From: Trichomonas tenax | Lineage: Eukaryota > Parabasalia > Trichomonadida > Trichomonadidae | NCBI GenBank assembly: GCA_023091735.1 | Contig: JALKBU010000121.1 | Coordinates: forward strand, 1 to 64,000 | DNA: 64,000 nucleotides | Reading direction: 5' to 3' | In this document: positions 50,277 through 60,700 of the stretch, in pieces | How positions within the stretch are numbered: the first letter of the stretch is position 1 | Layout of the letters: each line of letters starts with the position of its first letter | The notes under the pieces: generated by a model | The model's database searches: none | Seen by the model: the letters and a program-made list of their open reading frames with translations, nothing else | What the model was told of the DNA's origin: nothing | Made by a program: the position numbers and the translations under genes

Positions 50277-52727
50277 TTAGTCATCATCAGCTGATGAGAA
50301 GTAAGGGCTCTTCTTTGGCGATGGTTTCTTCGCTGGAGAAGGCTTCTTTGCTGGTGGTGGAGGTGAATCGAGATCACCTTCGTCATCATCATCTTGCTGT
50401 GGCGGTGGCTTTTGTTTCGACTGCTTTGGCTTCTTTGCTGGTTGTTCGTCTTCATCGCTGTCTTCTGGTGGTGGTGGAGCCTTCTGTTTATTCGGAGAAG
50501 GCTTTGGAGGTTCGTCATCTTCATCTGAGAACAAAGGTTTCTTGTTTTGTTTCTTTGGAGATGGTTTTGGAGGTTCGTCGTCTTCATCTGAGAAAGCAGG
50601 CTTAGTTTGTTTCTTTGGAGATGATTTTGGAGGTTCGTCGTCTTCATCTGAGAACAAGGGTTTCTTGTTTTGCTTCTTTGGAGATGGTTTCGGAGGTTCT
50701 TCTTCTTCCTCTTCGTTTTCGTCTGAGAAAGCTGGTTTCTTAGGGCTCTGTTTCTTCGGAGAATGCTTTGGAGGCTCTTCATCTTCGTCAGAGAAAGCAG
50801 GTTTCTTCCGACTCTTCTTTGGAGGTTTTTCGTCTTCGCTCTCAGAAGATTCCTTTGCCGGCTCTTCTTCCTCGTTTTCTGACTCCTGTGGAGAAATCTC
50901 GTGCTGCTTTGGAGTGGAGACCGGCTTTATCTGATCGTTTTCATCATCGGATTCACTGAGTTCCTGATTGAGGAGATCCTGAGCGAGTTTGTTCTTCGAG
51001 GAAACGTCGAACGAAGGAATATTCTCTGGCTTCTTGCTCGCAGCCGTCGATTTCTCTTGCTGTGGTGTCTTTTCTGCATTCTTCTGCTCTGGTTCAGCTT
51101 TAGCGCCGTTGACAGTGATCTTCATTGTTCTCGCTTCGCTGATCTCCGAAACAATGTCCAATGGAACGTTCTTCTCATCCAACGCCTGCAAAACTAATGC
51201 CAATGTGAGAATGAGTCCGTTGAGTTCTGTTTCGCGGCTTCTGTCGACAGCGAGTTTGAACTGATGTGGATATTTGATAGGTTTAAGTCTCTCTATTGCA
51301 TCGCATGTCTTGATGAAGACACTCAAAGCGCCCGGGCATCCCATGCACATCCTCTGCGTGAAGTCGAAGCTTGGATTCTGGATTGTGATGAACCTGTCGT
51401 CGACTTTCTGGAGCATTCTGTCTGTCTCGAGAAGAATCGCTGTCTTGAGAGGGAAATGCGATCTGAAGACTTCAGCGTTCTGCATCGAAATGATGTACGA
51501 AGAAGAGTCGAGGACTGTAGTGAACTGCTGCGCGATGTCTGGGCGGCAGAAATCGAGGTGATCGATGACGAAAACGACTCCTGTCAATCCGAAGATCTTC
51601 GCGAATGACGATGGGAGATTCAAGATCTGGTTATAGATGACCGACTGCTTGCTTGTGGTTCTTGCTGCGTTCTTCTCAATGAATTGGAAAGCAGCGATGA
51701 TTTCCTTGCAAAGTTTCTCGAAACCTTCCAAATCGAAGTTCTTTATCTTATTCGCGTAAGGAAGAAGTTTTCTCGCTGTGATTTGCTCTGGAAGAGAAAG
51801 CAAAAGTTTCCTGATGTCCTCGGAGATCGGGAATATCTGCGGACAGCAGTATATCAATGAATCGATGATGATGTTGACAAACAAGTGATAGAAGACGATC
51901 TCGTTCTCCTGCTCGTATCTGTAGTTTGCGAAGTTGAGGGGCATCATCAGATACTTCTCTGTGAGATTGCACATCGACAGCTTTCTGTAGAAAATCGTCG
52001 CTAAATTGCTCAATGTCATCGTTTTTCCGCTATATCTCGATCCTGAGAGTACGATATTGACGGAATCGAGTTTTATGCGCTTAACAATGTCGGTTGACCA
52101 CTTTGTGAGCGCTTTATTCACAGGAGAAACAGCATTCAAGCTGCAAATTCTTTGTTCGACTAATTGCCTGTAAAACATGCTTTGCCTGTTGTTGTTTATC
52201 CGTTTGATGAATTCTTGAGCTTCAGAGACCTTCTGTTGATCCTCATCAGATAGATTTGCGAATGCAGCGAAAAGAGCGAGTTCCTGAGCCTGAGAGATCG
52301 GTAATTTCGATAAAGCGACGTAGAAATTAGCTCTATCTTCGATTGTTTCAGTTGTTTCGACATATTGCGGCGCAGGCGTTGAAACGGCCTCTGCGATGAT
52401 TTCTTTGATGTCATCACGCTTTACTTCCTGCACTTCGATCTTCTTCTTCGATACAGTCCTTTTCGCTAACTCTGCACCTTTATTCGCGATAATTAACACA
52501 ACTTGCTTGCTTTTCTGCGATAATTCGCTGATTTGTTCGATGCCTTCGATGATGTTTCCGGTTTCGTCCATCACTTGGACGTCGTTGACTCCGTAAAAAT
52601 CACTTGCGTCTTTTTTCAGTTTTTCGAAGCTGACGACGTTGTAACGTTTATTGGGCTTTATCGGAAAATGATTCGGCGCCAAATGGACAATCATTTCGTG
52701 GACTTCTCCAATTCTATTTCTGCGCAT
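50277..52727 (-). CDS. P-loop NTPase-like protein with repetitive charged tail
   Basis: 816 aa. Residues about 8-85 look like a beta-grasp (doublecortin/ubiquitin-like) domain with RYNVVSFEKLKKDASDFYG and VMDETGNIIEGI. A NTPase region follows: P-loop GSRYSGKT (229-236) and VVFVIDHLDF as Walker B near residue 375. The C-terminal 250 residues are disordered: an acidic Ser/Glu part and then five imperfect repeats of about 20 residues (KKPLFSDEDDEPPKPSPKKQ). Trichomonads have a family of such proteins that I cannot name. The sensor and finger motifs typical of AAA+ or ORC were not found, so STAND-like NTPase is the best guess. Confidence 0.75.
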   Translation of the reverse strand: MRRNRIGEVHEMIVHLAPNHFPIKPNKRYNVVSFEKLKKDASDFYGVNDVQVMDETGNIIEGIEQISELSQKSKQVVLIIANKGAELAKRTVSKKKIEVQEVKRDDIKEIIAEAVSTPAPQYVETTETIEDRANFYVALSKLPISQAQELALFAAFANLSDEDQQKVSEAQEFIKRINNNRQSMFYRQLVEQRICSLNAVSPVNKALTKWSTDIVKRIKLDSVNIVLSGSRYSGKTMTLSNLATIFYRKLSMCNLTEKYLMMPLNFANYRYEQENEIVFYHLFVNIIIDSLIYCCPQIFPISEDIRKLLLSLPEQITARKLLPYANKIKNFDLEGFEKLCKEIIAAFQFIEKNAARTTSKQSVIYNQILNLPSSFAKIFGLTGVVFVIDHLDFCRPDIAQQFTTVLDSSSYIISMQNAEVFRSHFPLKTAILLETDRMLQKVDDRFITIQNPSFDFTQRMCMGCPGALSVFIKTCDAIERLKPIKYPHQFKLAVDRSRETELNGLILTLALVLQALDEKNVPLDIVSEISEARTMKITVNGAKAEPEQKNAEKTPQQEKSTAASKKPENIPSFDVSSKNKLAQDLLNQELSESDDENDQIKPVSTPKQHEISPQESENEEEEPAKESSESEDEKPPKKSRKKPAFSDEDEEPPKHSPKKQSPKKPAFSDENEEEEEEPPKPSPKKQNKKPLFSDEDDEPPKSSPKKQTKPAFSDEDDEPPKPSPKKQNKKPLFSDEDDEPPKPSPNKQKAPPPPEDSDEDEQPAKKPKQSKQKPPPQQDDDDEGDLDSPPPPAKKPSPAKKPSPKKSPYFSSADDD
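50494..50815 (-). repeat. Coding tandem repeats, five ~60-70-bp units
   Basis: Five units encode (K)KP(L/A)FSDE(D/N)(D/E)EPPK(P/S/H)SPKKQ. One unit carries an Glu-insertion (NEEEEEEPP). The units differ mainly in single positions, so they arose by recent in-frame duplication, and copy number may vary between strains. Confidence 0.8.
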
Positions 52728-52782
52728 TTATTATTTGTATACATTAGGGGTTGATTAAATAAAACAGGGTCTTACACTGCTT

Positions 52783-52792
52783 TGACACTTTT
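52783..52792. promoter_or_regulatory. Element between divergent genes
   Basis: AAAAGTGTCA on the minus strand, 56 bp before the P-loop gene ATG at 52727. On the plus strand it reads TGACACTTTT, 17 bp before the ankyrin relic ATG at 52809, as at the 44618 gene. A single bidirectional element is possible. Confidence 0.4.
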
Positions 52793-52808
52793 AGAGTTTT
52801 GTCAAAAA

Positions 52809-54471
52809 ATGACAAAATATCAAAAAACATGTCTCTATAATCGCATATATGGTCTCGATTCCTCAGATGTCGACAGCTTGTCTGAAGCTTTAATTCAAAT
52901 ATGTTCTGAAGGAAAATGGGACTCAGCTGTTGTTTTGATTATAATATCTAGGGCAGCAGACTGTAGATATCGATTTTTATCTGAATATTGGCAACTTTTT
53001 CAAATATTTATAAAAAAATTAAAGTCAAGCTATTTGTTCGTCGATTATCTGCTTACATGACAGTAATTAATGCAAAGAAGTTTAATCTAACTGTTAAGAT
53101 CGTAAATATGGCCAAGAAGCCTTTTTTACGTATATGAGCTCGATTCAATCATGCAAAGTATCCTAGAAGATGACATAGGGAAATTTATCATATTTTTCCA
53201 AAGTGATAATGATTATTCACTTGATATAAAAATTGACGGAAGATTTCTTATCAAATGGTGCTGTTTTGGTTCTCACACATGCTTTACTTATTTACTGAAC
53301 AACAATGTGGAAATAACAGAAGGCTGTGTTGATTGCAGTTTCTTTGGACAGAATATCAAAATCAAATACAAAATGTAATAATCCTGGTGATAAATCACAT
53401 GTTGTCAATCTTATTATCAAAAAAGGAGTGAATCTCGAGGCAACAGATGGAAATGGATTTACATCTTTATTCTATTCAAGCAAAAAACAACAACATTACA
53501 TTAATAGAATCAGGAGCAAATATTAATCACAAATCTGTAATGTTATACACTCCATTAATAAGTGCTTCACAATTAAACAATCTTCGGATTGTCCCATATT
53601 TAATTGAAAGCAATGTTGATATTGAAGCAAAAGATAAAGATGAAATCAATGCATTGATGGCTGCTGCAAGAGAAGGTTCTATTGATGTTGTGACGAAATG
53701 AATTGAATCTGGCGCTGACATTGAAGCAACCAACAATTCTGGATTAACTCCAATATATTTCTGTACATTCAATGATCATGTTCATGTTTTAACAAAACTA
53801 ATTGAATCTGGAGCAAAAATTGAAGGCAACGAGAATTCTCAAATGTCGCCTTTAATATTTGGATCAAAGTCAAATAGCTTCAAATGTGTTTCAAAACTTC
53901 TTGAGTGTAAAGCAAACATTGAATCAAGGGATGAAAATGGAATGACATCGCTAATGCTTGCTTCATTTAAAAACGATCTCAAAATTGTTCAGAAATTATA
54001 ATATCCGAAGGAGCAGATATTGAAGCAAAATCTTCTAACGGTTGCACAGCATTGCACATTGCTTCTGAATATAATAGTTTAGAAGCTGTTGAAATCTTAC
54101 TTCGGCATGGAGCTAAAGTAGATTCAGTCGATGTTGGTGATGAAACGCCACTATACCACGCGTGCACTTTTGCACATTCAGAACAAAATGAATCGTTTAA
54201 GCGAATACGAATTGAAATTATCACGAAGCTTATTGGAGCAGGTGCAAATATCGAATATAAAACGAAACCTGGAAATATTCCATTAATGGCTGCATGTTAT
54301 TACAACAGATTGTATATTGCATCAAAGCTTATTTCACTTGGCGCAGATATTTATTCAAAGAATGATTCAGGCGAAACACCTCTTTCTATTGATTCATCTG
54401 AAGACCACATTGATATTGTTTCTCTTCTGATAGAGTCTGGAGCTTCAGTTCACGATCTCCCAATTCTTTGA
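52809..54471 (+). pseudogene. DUF3447/ankyrin repeat protein, broken
   Basis: ATG at 52809 opens the N-terminal region typical of trichomonad ankyrin proteins (MTKYQKTCLYNRIYG, KWDSAVVLI), then SDNDYSLDIKIDGRFLI and FGSHTCFTYLLNNNV of the DUF3447-like part. From 53,400 on come ankyrin units such as NLIIKKGVNLEATDGNGF, TKLIESGAKIEGNENSQM and KLISLGADIYSKNDSGETPL. The frame changes or stops at 53060, 53378, 53526, 53701 and near 54000. The last ankyrins (54052-54471) are in one frame. Five breaks make a functional single product very unlikely. Confidence 0.85.
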
Positions 54472-54565
54472 AAAGTTCGCTGAGAACGAGATAGAGATGA
54501 TGTAATTGAAATTTTATAAATAAATAATAAACATGAAAGAAAATTTATTACAATACTAAATTTTT

Positions 54566-55099
54566 CTAAAATGTAACAGTGGGGACAGCAGATCTCGACC
54601 CTATTACATTCTCCCATCTAAATTGAAATTCAATACTAAAATCTTCTTTGTTGATTTCAAAACAGGCAAGCGCAGGATATCCAAAGTGAAGCAATGCACC
54701 TTGGAATACACCAAGAATGAAATAGCCGTAAGCTTTGATCCAGAATTTTTGTTCTTTTGGCATATCCTTATTCATCGGCCCAAATCTCTTGAACGTACTT
54801 GGGATTTCTTTGCTGTAAGTGAGTTTCAAGTATTTTCTCTCTTTTTTATATTCGGCTGCTACACCAAGTATTTCTTTTGACATTTGCTGTGTGATGAATG
54901 AAACTATTTGATCCATTCTGCTCTCGATGAGTGTTTCTGGCACCATTTGAGCAGTCAGTGCAAATCCAGGTTTTATGCCGAACTTTTGGAGCCGTAATTG
55001 GACTTGCGTGGTGCATTCCGGGTCTCCTTTGTACTTTTCCCTTATTCTCGAAGCGAGTTCAAAAACTAATTGGCTCGCAAACTCAACTGAAGAGTTCAT
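54566..55099 (-). CDS. TRAPP complex subunit-like protein (Bet3/Trs33 fold)
   Basis: 177 aa, in the size range of small TRAPP subunits. The pattern FELASRIREKY, LRLQKFGIKPGFALTAQM, IVSFITQQMSKEILGVAA and the C-terminal FILGVFQGALLHFGYPALACF resembles the Bet3/Trs33/Trs31 fold: two helices with G-x-x-x-G before the strand pair. A conserved Cys for palmitoylation is not evident, so Bet3 proper is unlikely. TRAPP tethers vesicles and activates Rabs at the Golgi; a p115 homologue and two Rabs are in this window. The assignment is by fold pattern only, and 'unknown' is the alternative. Confidence 0.5.
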   Translation of the reverse strand: MNSSVEFASQLVFELASRIREKYKGDPECTTQVQLRLQKFGIKPGFALTAQMVPETLIESRMDQIVSFITQQMSKEILGVAAEYKKERKYLKLTYSKEIPSTFKRFGPMNKDMPKEQKFWIKAYGYFILGVFQGALLHFGYPALACFEINKEDFSIEFQFRWENVIGSRSAVPTVTF

Positions 55100-55181
55100 T
55101 TATATTTTAGACCCTTTTTAATTTTTTAAAGCCTTTATTTTTATTATTGACATATATCTGTTTGTCACTCCGTTTGCGATG

Positions 55182-55520
55182 TCAGAGGAGATTATCTGGA
55201 TGGCATTGTTGGGCACGTCTGCGTCGCTGCCCCTTCTTCTTGAGTTCCTGTGACATCACAGCATTGAGAGCTTCGCATGTCCTGTGGTCTGTCGGTGTTA
55301 TCGTGTTGATGGAGTCTCCGTCCCACAATGCGATATCCCGCGACTTAAGACTCTCTAAATCTGCCCTGTCGACACTGCTTGTGATCTCCTTGATGTTCAT
55401 CACCCTCGGAACACTTTCGACTGCCTCACAGACAATACCGCACCCGAGAAGATAGAGAAGCGCCTTGGCGACAGTCGCCTTCCCGCATCCGTATGGCCCA
55501 CACAACGCGACTTTGTGCAT
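55182..55520 (-). CDS. Small P-loop nucleotide-binding protein (112 aa)
   Basis: Starts MHKVALCGPYGCGKATVAKALL: a Walker A GPYGCGKAT directly at the N-terminus, as in adenylate-kinase-like or AAA-like small ATPases. It is followed by a Cys-containing strand, an acidic SVDRADLESLKS and WDGDSINTITP. Then comes a basic C-terminus (KKKGQRRRRAQQ). No lid or NMP-binding motif is seen, so it is not a full kinase. The codons are GC-richer than its surroundings, as in expressed genes. A TGACATGTAAA motif lies 224 bp upstream on the coding strand. It could be complete or the remnant of a larger NTPase. Confidence 0.6.
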   Translation of the reverse strand: MHKVALCGPYGCGKATVAKALLYLLGCGIVCEAVESVPRVMNIKEITSSVDRADLESLKSRDIALWDGDSINTITPTDHRTCEALNAVMSQELKKKGQRRRRAQQCHPDNLL

Positions 55521-55862
55521 ATAAAATGATGTGTTTATTTTGTAAAGAAATGGAGTTCCTGCAACAGTGTCGAGACTACCAACTCTGGCGGCGTGAATAT
55601 GTCAATGGCAAAAATAGTCAATAATGAGATAAAGATATTAATGATTTGATAAAAATTTTGTTTAAAGAGTGAGTGATAGCAAATACAAATATTTATATAA
55701 ATAACATGTAGCGTATGATAATCCGTCAAATGGAAAGTAACACTTTACATGTCAGATTTGACATGTAATGTGATGTTTTAAAATTAGAGGGGTAGGGGCT
55801 CAATCATAAAAAGTGATAAATATGATTTTACCTTTTTCCTACAAGAGAGAAGTCAAGAGAGA

Positions 55863-55924
55863 CTGCGACTGTCTCAAAGACAGCACGAGGATGAGTCCCC
55901 ATGGTGACTTTGAGACAGTCGCAG
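55863..55924. other. Hairpin E: 17-bp perfect stem, 29 with mismatches
   Basis: CTGCGACTGTCTCAAAG (55863-55879) pairs with CTTTGAGACAGTCGCAG (55908-55924). Pairing extends inward with four mismatches to a 4-nt loop. Its inner arm is related to hairpin G. Confidence 0.75.
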
Positions 55925-56256
55925 CTAGTTTTTGCTACTCCAGGAAGAAATCGGAATTTCAATAATTTAGCTATATATGATATGAAGAAAGTTTGATCAA
56001 AGTTTGAGTATTTGTATCAATTTTCAAAAGTTGTCTGTGAAGTGAGGAGATGATGTGTATTTAAAGAATGCGTGTTCTCGGTTATATTTATCATATTAAA
56101 TTTTCTTAGAAAGAGATTTTGAAGGTGATATTTGAAATGAAAAATATTGAATAAAAATGAATTATAACTAAATATATGTCATTTTCATTAAACAAGGTCA
56201 TCATTTATGCGATTTTAATATGATATTAATTTTTGCAATTACTATAAAAAAACAAA

Positions 56257-56336
56257 GTTTGTAGGCATTCTTTGCACCCGAACACACCTGAAATGCTAAC
56301 ATTAGGTCTGGTTTGGTGCAAAGAATGCCTACAAAC
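56257..56336. other. Hairpin F: 22-bp perfect stem
   Basis: GTTTGTAGGCATTCTTTGCACC (22 nt, arms 56257-56278 and 56315-56336) is exactly complementary over the whole arm, with a partly paired loop. The next 46 nt (56341-56386) contain a second, perfect 15-bp hairpin (CCAGGACGAAATCGG). Confidence 0.75.
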
Positions 56337-56408
56337 TCGTCCAGGACGAAATCGGCCAAATTATTGAAATTCCGATTTCGTCCTGGAGTAGCAAAAACTA
56401 GCTGCAAC

Positions 56409-56456
56409 TATCTTAAAGATACCATGGGGACCCATCCTCATGCTATCTTTAAGATA
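56409..56456. other. Hairpin G: 22-bp stem with two mismatches
   Basis: TATCTTAAAGATA plus CCATGGGGA (56409-56430) pairs with TCCTCATG plus CTATCTTTAAGATA (56435-56456), loop of 4. Relative to hairpin E the stem core changed at two positions on each side, and the changes are complementary. Confidence 0.75.
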
Positions 56457-56622
56457 ATCACAATTTTTTTCATGAAGTCACTTTTGGAGTCACACCCTTT
56501 TTATTATATGTCAGATTCATCTATCAGATTTGCCATGTAAAGTATCACTTTTCGTTTGACGGAATATAATACGTAACATATTTATATACATAACAAAAAC
56601 AAATGAATATCAATGATGAAAA

Positions 56623-57696
56623 TCAAAGTTTGAGTGAAACGCGTTTCTTCGCAATTCTTCTTTCGAATCTAAGTCTACAAATCTCTCTCTTGAGCTCGCT
56701 GTTCATCTCCTGTTCGCGATTCAGCTGTTCTTCCTTCTGTCTGACGATTTTTCTCAACTCGATTGTTTTCGTGTCATTATCAACAGCGCCGTTATTGAAA
56801 TTCATAGTCGTTGACTGTTGCTTCGCTGTCTTTGAGTAGTGAGAGATGTCCTGCTTGTACTTCTCGAACGTAACAGCCAAGTAATTCATTGCTTCTGTTG
56901 ATTCAGCTTTGAAGTCGTGAATTTGTTTTTTAACTTTTCTGTATTCGATCTCTTTCTCCTGGATTCGCTTCTTGAGGGCCGACACAGTCCTAAAATACTC
57001 ATCTTTGAGTTTCTGGACCACTTCTTTGTATATTGACTCGTTTTTGGAGAGTTTCTCGCGCAAACTGTCCATGTTCAATTTGTGCTCTTTCTCGTTCTCT
57101 TCGAGCGATGTTATGCAGTCCAAAAGCTTCTCCTTGGACGAAAGAAGGTTGTTGACTCTTTCTTGGTTCTTTTCTGCGAGTACATTCTGAAGTTCTTGAA
57201 TTTGATTCTCAAAGAGTTTGTTTGATTGGTCATCGACTATTTCATTGTTTATTTCTGTGATTTCTTCCTCTGTTTTCGCAAGTGTTTTCTCCAAATCTTC
57301 AATAATTTTGTTGTATTTATTTTCAATTTCTTTAATTTCTTTCGTATCCGCATCTTGGAGTTGTTTTAACGATTTTTCGAAGTCGCTCTGTATTTCTTGC
57401 AACTGTAGAGACTGTGCTTCCTTTAATTCAGCGATTTCTCGTCGATATTGCGTTTTATCGTCCGCAAGCTTTGCTTTCAGCTTTGCACGTTTCTTTATCT
57501 CTATTCCATGCTTTATATTGAGTTTCTGCTGGTATTGGTTGTCTAATCGCGTAATTTGATCACTTATCTCCGTATTTTGAGCCATAAGCGATGTGTAATA
57601 CTCATTCAACTGCTGTATCTGTGTGTCTGCGATCATCAGGTTCTGTTCCAGCTTCTTCTGGAAGATTTTGTACCTTCTTTCTAAAGCTAAACTCAT
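56623..57696 (-). CDS. Coiled-coil protein of unknown function (357 aa)
   Basis: Almost the whole protein (about 10-345) is a coiled coil rich in Glu, Lys, Gln and Leu (for example LERRYKIFQKKLEQNLMIAD and KKRIQEKEIEYRKVKKQI). A non-coiled segment at about 285-300 holds NFNNGAVDNDTKT. No head domain or motor motif is seen. It lies 33 bp downstream of the p115 gene in the same orientation, so the two are head to tail with almost no spacer. It is possibly a cytoskeletal or Golgi tether protein; that is inference only. Confidence 0.75.
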   Translation of the reverse strand: MSLALERRYKIFQKKLEQNLMIADTQIQQLNEYYTSLMAQNTEISDQITRLDNQYQQKLNIKHGIEIKKRAKLKAKLADDKTQYRREIAELKEAQSLQLQEIQSDFEKSLKQLQDADTKEIKEIENKYNKIIEDLEKTLAKTEEEITEINNEIVDDQSNKLFENQIQELQNVLAEKNQERVNNLLSSKEKLLDCITSLEENEKEHKLNMDSLREKLSKNESIYKEVVQKLKDEYFRTVSALKKRIQEKEIEYRKVKKQIHDFKAESTEAMNYLAVTFEKYKQDISHYSKTAKQQSTTMNFNNGAVDNDTKTIELRKIVRQKEEQLNREQEMNSELKREICRLRFERRIAKKRVSLKL

Positions 57697-57729
57697 TAAA
57701 AGGTGTACGTTTAGAATAAAAACATTCTT

Positions 57730-60700
57730 TTATTTTCTATCTTGTTCTGTGTTCTTCATTAACCACATCTTTCCAATCAGACGTAGAGCCTTCTTGTACT
57801 CGCTGTCATCCGCGGACATTGATGACGAATTTAAGGACAAATTAGACATACTTTGATTAATTTGCATTGTTCTCGCTGTTTCGTTCCTTAGTTCAGCGTT
57901 TGATCTCTCCAGCTCTGAGAGTTTGTATATATTGCTCTTTGTGTCTCTCAGCAAGTTGTAATTTTCGACTCTCGTTGTGCTTAATTCAGTATTTGTTTCA
58001 TCGAGTCTCTTCTGTAGTGAAGAGATTTGCGATTGCATTTCTTTCTTCTCCTGTGAGTGCTGCATCTTCGCCTGGCTGAGTTTCTGCGTTAAGTCGTTCA
58101 CTGTGTCATGTAGCTTCTGTATTTCGTGGGACATCTTCGATGACGATGTCACTGTGTCGAGATATTTCTGTTCGATGTCTGAGTTCCCTGATGTCTTGTT
58201 TCTGAGCATTCTCACCTCTTCTTCGAGGTCAGAGCACTTCTTTGTCAGTCTGGCGACTTTGAATGATGCTTCTTTCCCTGCGTTTTCGATGTTAGAGAGT
58301 CTTTCCAATTGTTTCTTGAGTTCAATGTTTTGTGTTGTAACTTTCTGATTTTCCTTGTCGAACATCAAAACTTTTCTCCTGAGATCGGAGACTTCGTTCA
58401 ATGTCTCTTCGCTCGTCTTCGATAGCTTATTAGAGGCCTTCGCTTTAGAGATTTCACCCTCGAAATGCTTCGTGAGTTCGTTGATTGTCTTTCTGAGGTC
58501 TGTTTTCTGCGTTCTGAGTTTCTCTTTGAGATCATTGTTTTCGTTTTGCAACTTTTCGAGTTTGAGTTTGCATTCAGAGACTTGGTTCTTCATCTGATTG
58601 AACTCTCTCTGCGGGCTCTGTAAGTTGATCTTTGCGCGTAATTCGTTCGCATTCTGTTGAAGAGAAGCAATTTTGTTGCTGTCTTCGACTCTCATCTTGT
58701 TTAATTGGTCCTCGAGATCTCTCTTTTCGCGTTCGCAAACGGACAATTTTCGCTTGAGATCTGTGACTTCTGTTGATTTGTTTGAAGATTTGACTTCTTC
58801 CAGAGCCTTCTTGACTGATTCATCGTTGACCTGCATAATATCTAAAGCCTTCTGCTTCGATTCAACTTCTTTTGTTAATATTTCTTTGTCATCTTGCAAA
58901 TCTCCATTTTCTTCGATCAAATCGTTGATCTTTTCTTCTCTTACTTTTGCGACGTTCTTCAAGTTCTCTATTTCACTCTTTGCCTTCGCTAATTGATCCT
59001 TTATGTCCTTAACTGACTGCTCCTCCTTTCCTTTGTTCTTAATTTTGTCTTCGTATTCCTGCTTGATCATTTCTATTTCGTCTTCGTGGTTTTCGTTTGA
59101 ATCTTCAAGTTTCTTCTCGAGATCTTTGATTTTATCCCTCTGAGAGATGATTTCTTCTTGGAGACTCTCTATCTCTTCCTCGTAAGTGTCCTGGTTCTGC
59201 TTCATTGTTTCCAACTGCTTCTCAAGTTTAATTGACAAACTCTTGTTTTCTTTTTCGAGTTCTTTGTTCTTTGCTGTCAAATTGTTAATTTTCTCGTCGT
59301 TGTTTGATTTTTCGACATCATTCTTCAGCTTTTCGTTTGATTTCTTGAGATTGTTGAAATCTTCATTCAAAGATTTGTTTTCGTCTTTCAGTGCTTTAAC
59401 AGTGTTACTTAATTCATCGATTTGCTTTTTGAGATCTTCGTTTTCTTTCTCGAATTTGTCATTTGAATAATTTGCTTGATCGAGTATCTTCTTCACCTCC
59501 TCGTTTTGTGATTCCAAGTTGTTGATATTTGTGCTGAGTTTTTGTTTCTCTGTGTTGTTCTCTTGTGTTATGTTGTGGATGTTTGACTCTAACTCAGAGA
59601 TCTTCTTCTTGCATTCTTCGAGTTCTTTCTTCTTATCTTCTTCAATTTTGTTGATTGTGTTTTCCTGTTCTTCCGGATTATTGATTGTGTTCATTAGATC
59701 TTCGATTCTCTTGTTTGCTTTAGCGTTTTCTTCCTCTAAGCTTTCCTTCTGCTTGTTGAGGAATGAAATCTTTTGCTGTGATTTTTCGATTTCGAAGTTA
59801 AGTTCGTTGACTTTGTCGTTGCTCTGCTTCAGCTCTTCTTCGAGCTGCTCGATGCACATCTCTTCTTCTGCCTTCATCCTCTCTATTTCCTCCTTGAGCT
59901 CCTTGTTGTTCTCCTGGAGCTTTGTGATCTCTGATCTCTGTTGTTCAGATGTTCCTTCGATGTTAGAACGCTCTTTCTTCATATTTTCGATGTCCTGAGA
60001 GAATTGATCGATTTCCTTCGACAAGTTTTCGTTCTTCTCTTTGAGATTCGACAACAAATCGTTCTTTTCGTTATTCTCTTTAACGAGTTCGTCACCTTTT
60101 TCCGCTAATTCATCGTTCATTTGTTCTAACTCAGAGATTTTTACTTTTGATTCTTTTTCTTGTTGTTTAAGTTTATCAGACATTAATTTGTTTTCTTCTT
60201 TCAATGATTCGATCTGTTTCTTGTTTTCTTCTTTGAGATTAGAAATCTGCTTCTTGTTCTCGTCGTTGATCTTCTTGATCTCTTCTTTGAGATCAGAGAT
60301 TTCCTTTTCTGACTCTTCGATTTGTTTTGTATATTCTTCGATTTCATTCTGATTTTCTTCTATCTTTTGAGCGTTTTCTTGCTTGATATTAGCAAGTTCG
60401 TTCTGTAATTCGTTGATTTGTGCGTTCTTCGTTTGAAGCTCATTAGCCAATTCGTCGATTTTATCGTTGTAACCGAGTTGAGATGTTTCGATTATTTCTT
60501 CATTCCTTTCGTTAATTTCATCTTTTTCTTGTTGTATCTGTTCGATTTGTTTCTTCAATTCTTCGATTTGCGCATCTTTGTCTGTGTTTTCTTTCTCTTT
60601 CTTTTGAATAAGATCTTTGAATTCATCAATCATTTTGTTTGATTGATTATCATCGGTTTGATTCATTCTGTGCTTTAATTCTTCGATTTCGTTTTGCTTC

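Larger units (their letters stand above)
55690..56600. repeat. Palindromic element with nested long hairpins
   Basis: Outer arms 55701-55759 and 56527-56582 are imperfect inverted copies (core CCGTCAAAYG...). They include the motif TTTACATGTCA (55744-55754) and its counterpart TGCCATGTAAA (56531-56541). Inner arms 55895-55969 and about 56358-56430 are also inverted copies (CTAGTTTTTGCTACTCCAGG with CCTGGAGTAGCAAAAACTAG). The centre (55970-56256) is AT-rich and unpaired. Three separate hairpins sit in and beside the arms. The element separates two minus-strand genes. It may be a transposon derivative or a structured RNA locus. Confidence 0.8.

Noticed and set aside
50494..50815. CRISPR-like array
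   Set aside because: The tandem units are in-frame coding repeats with no spacers.
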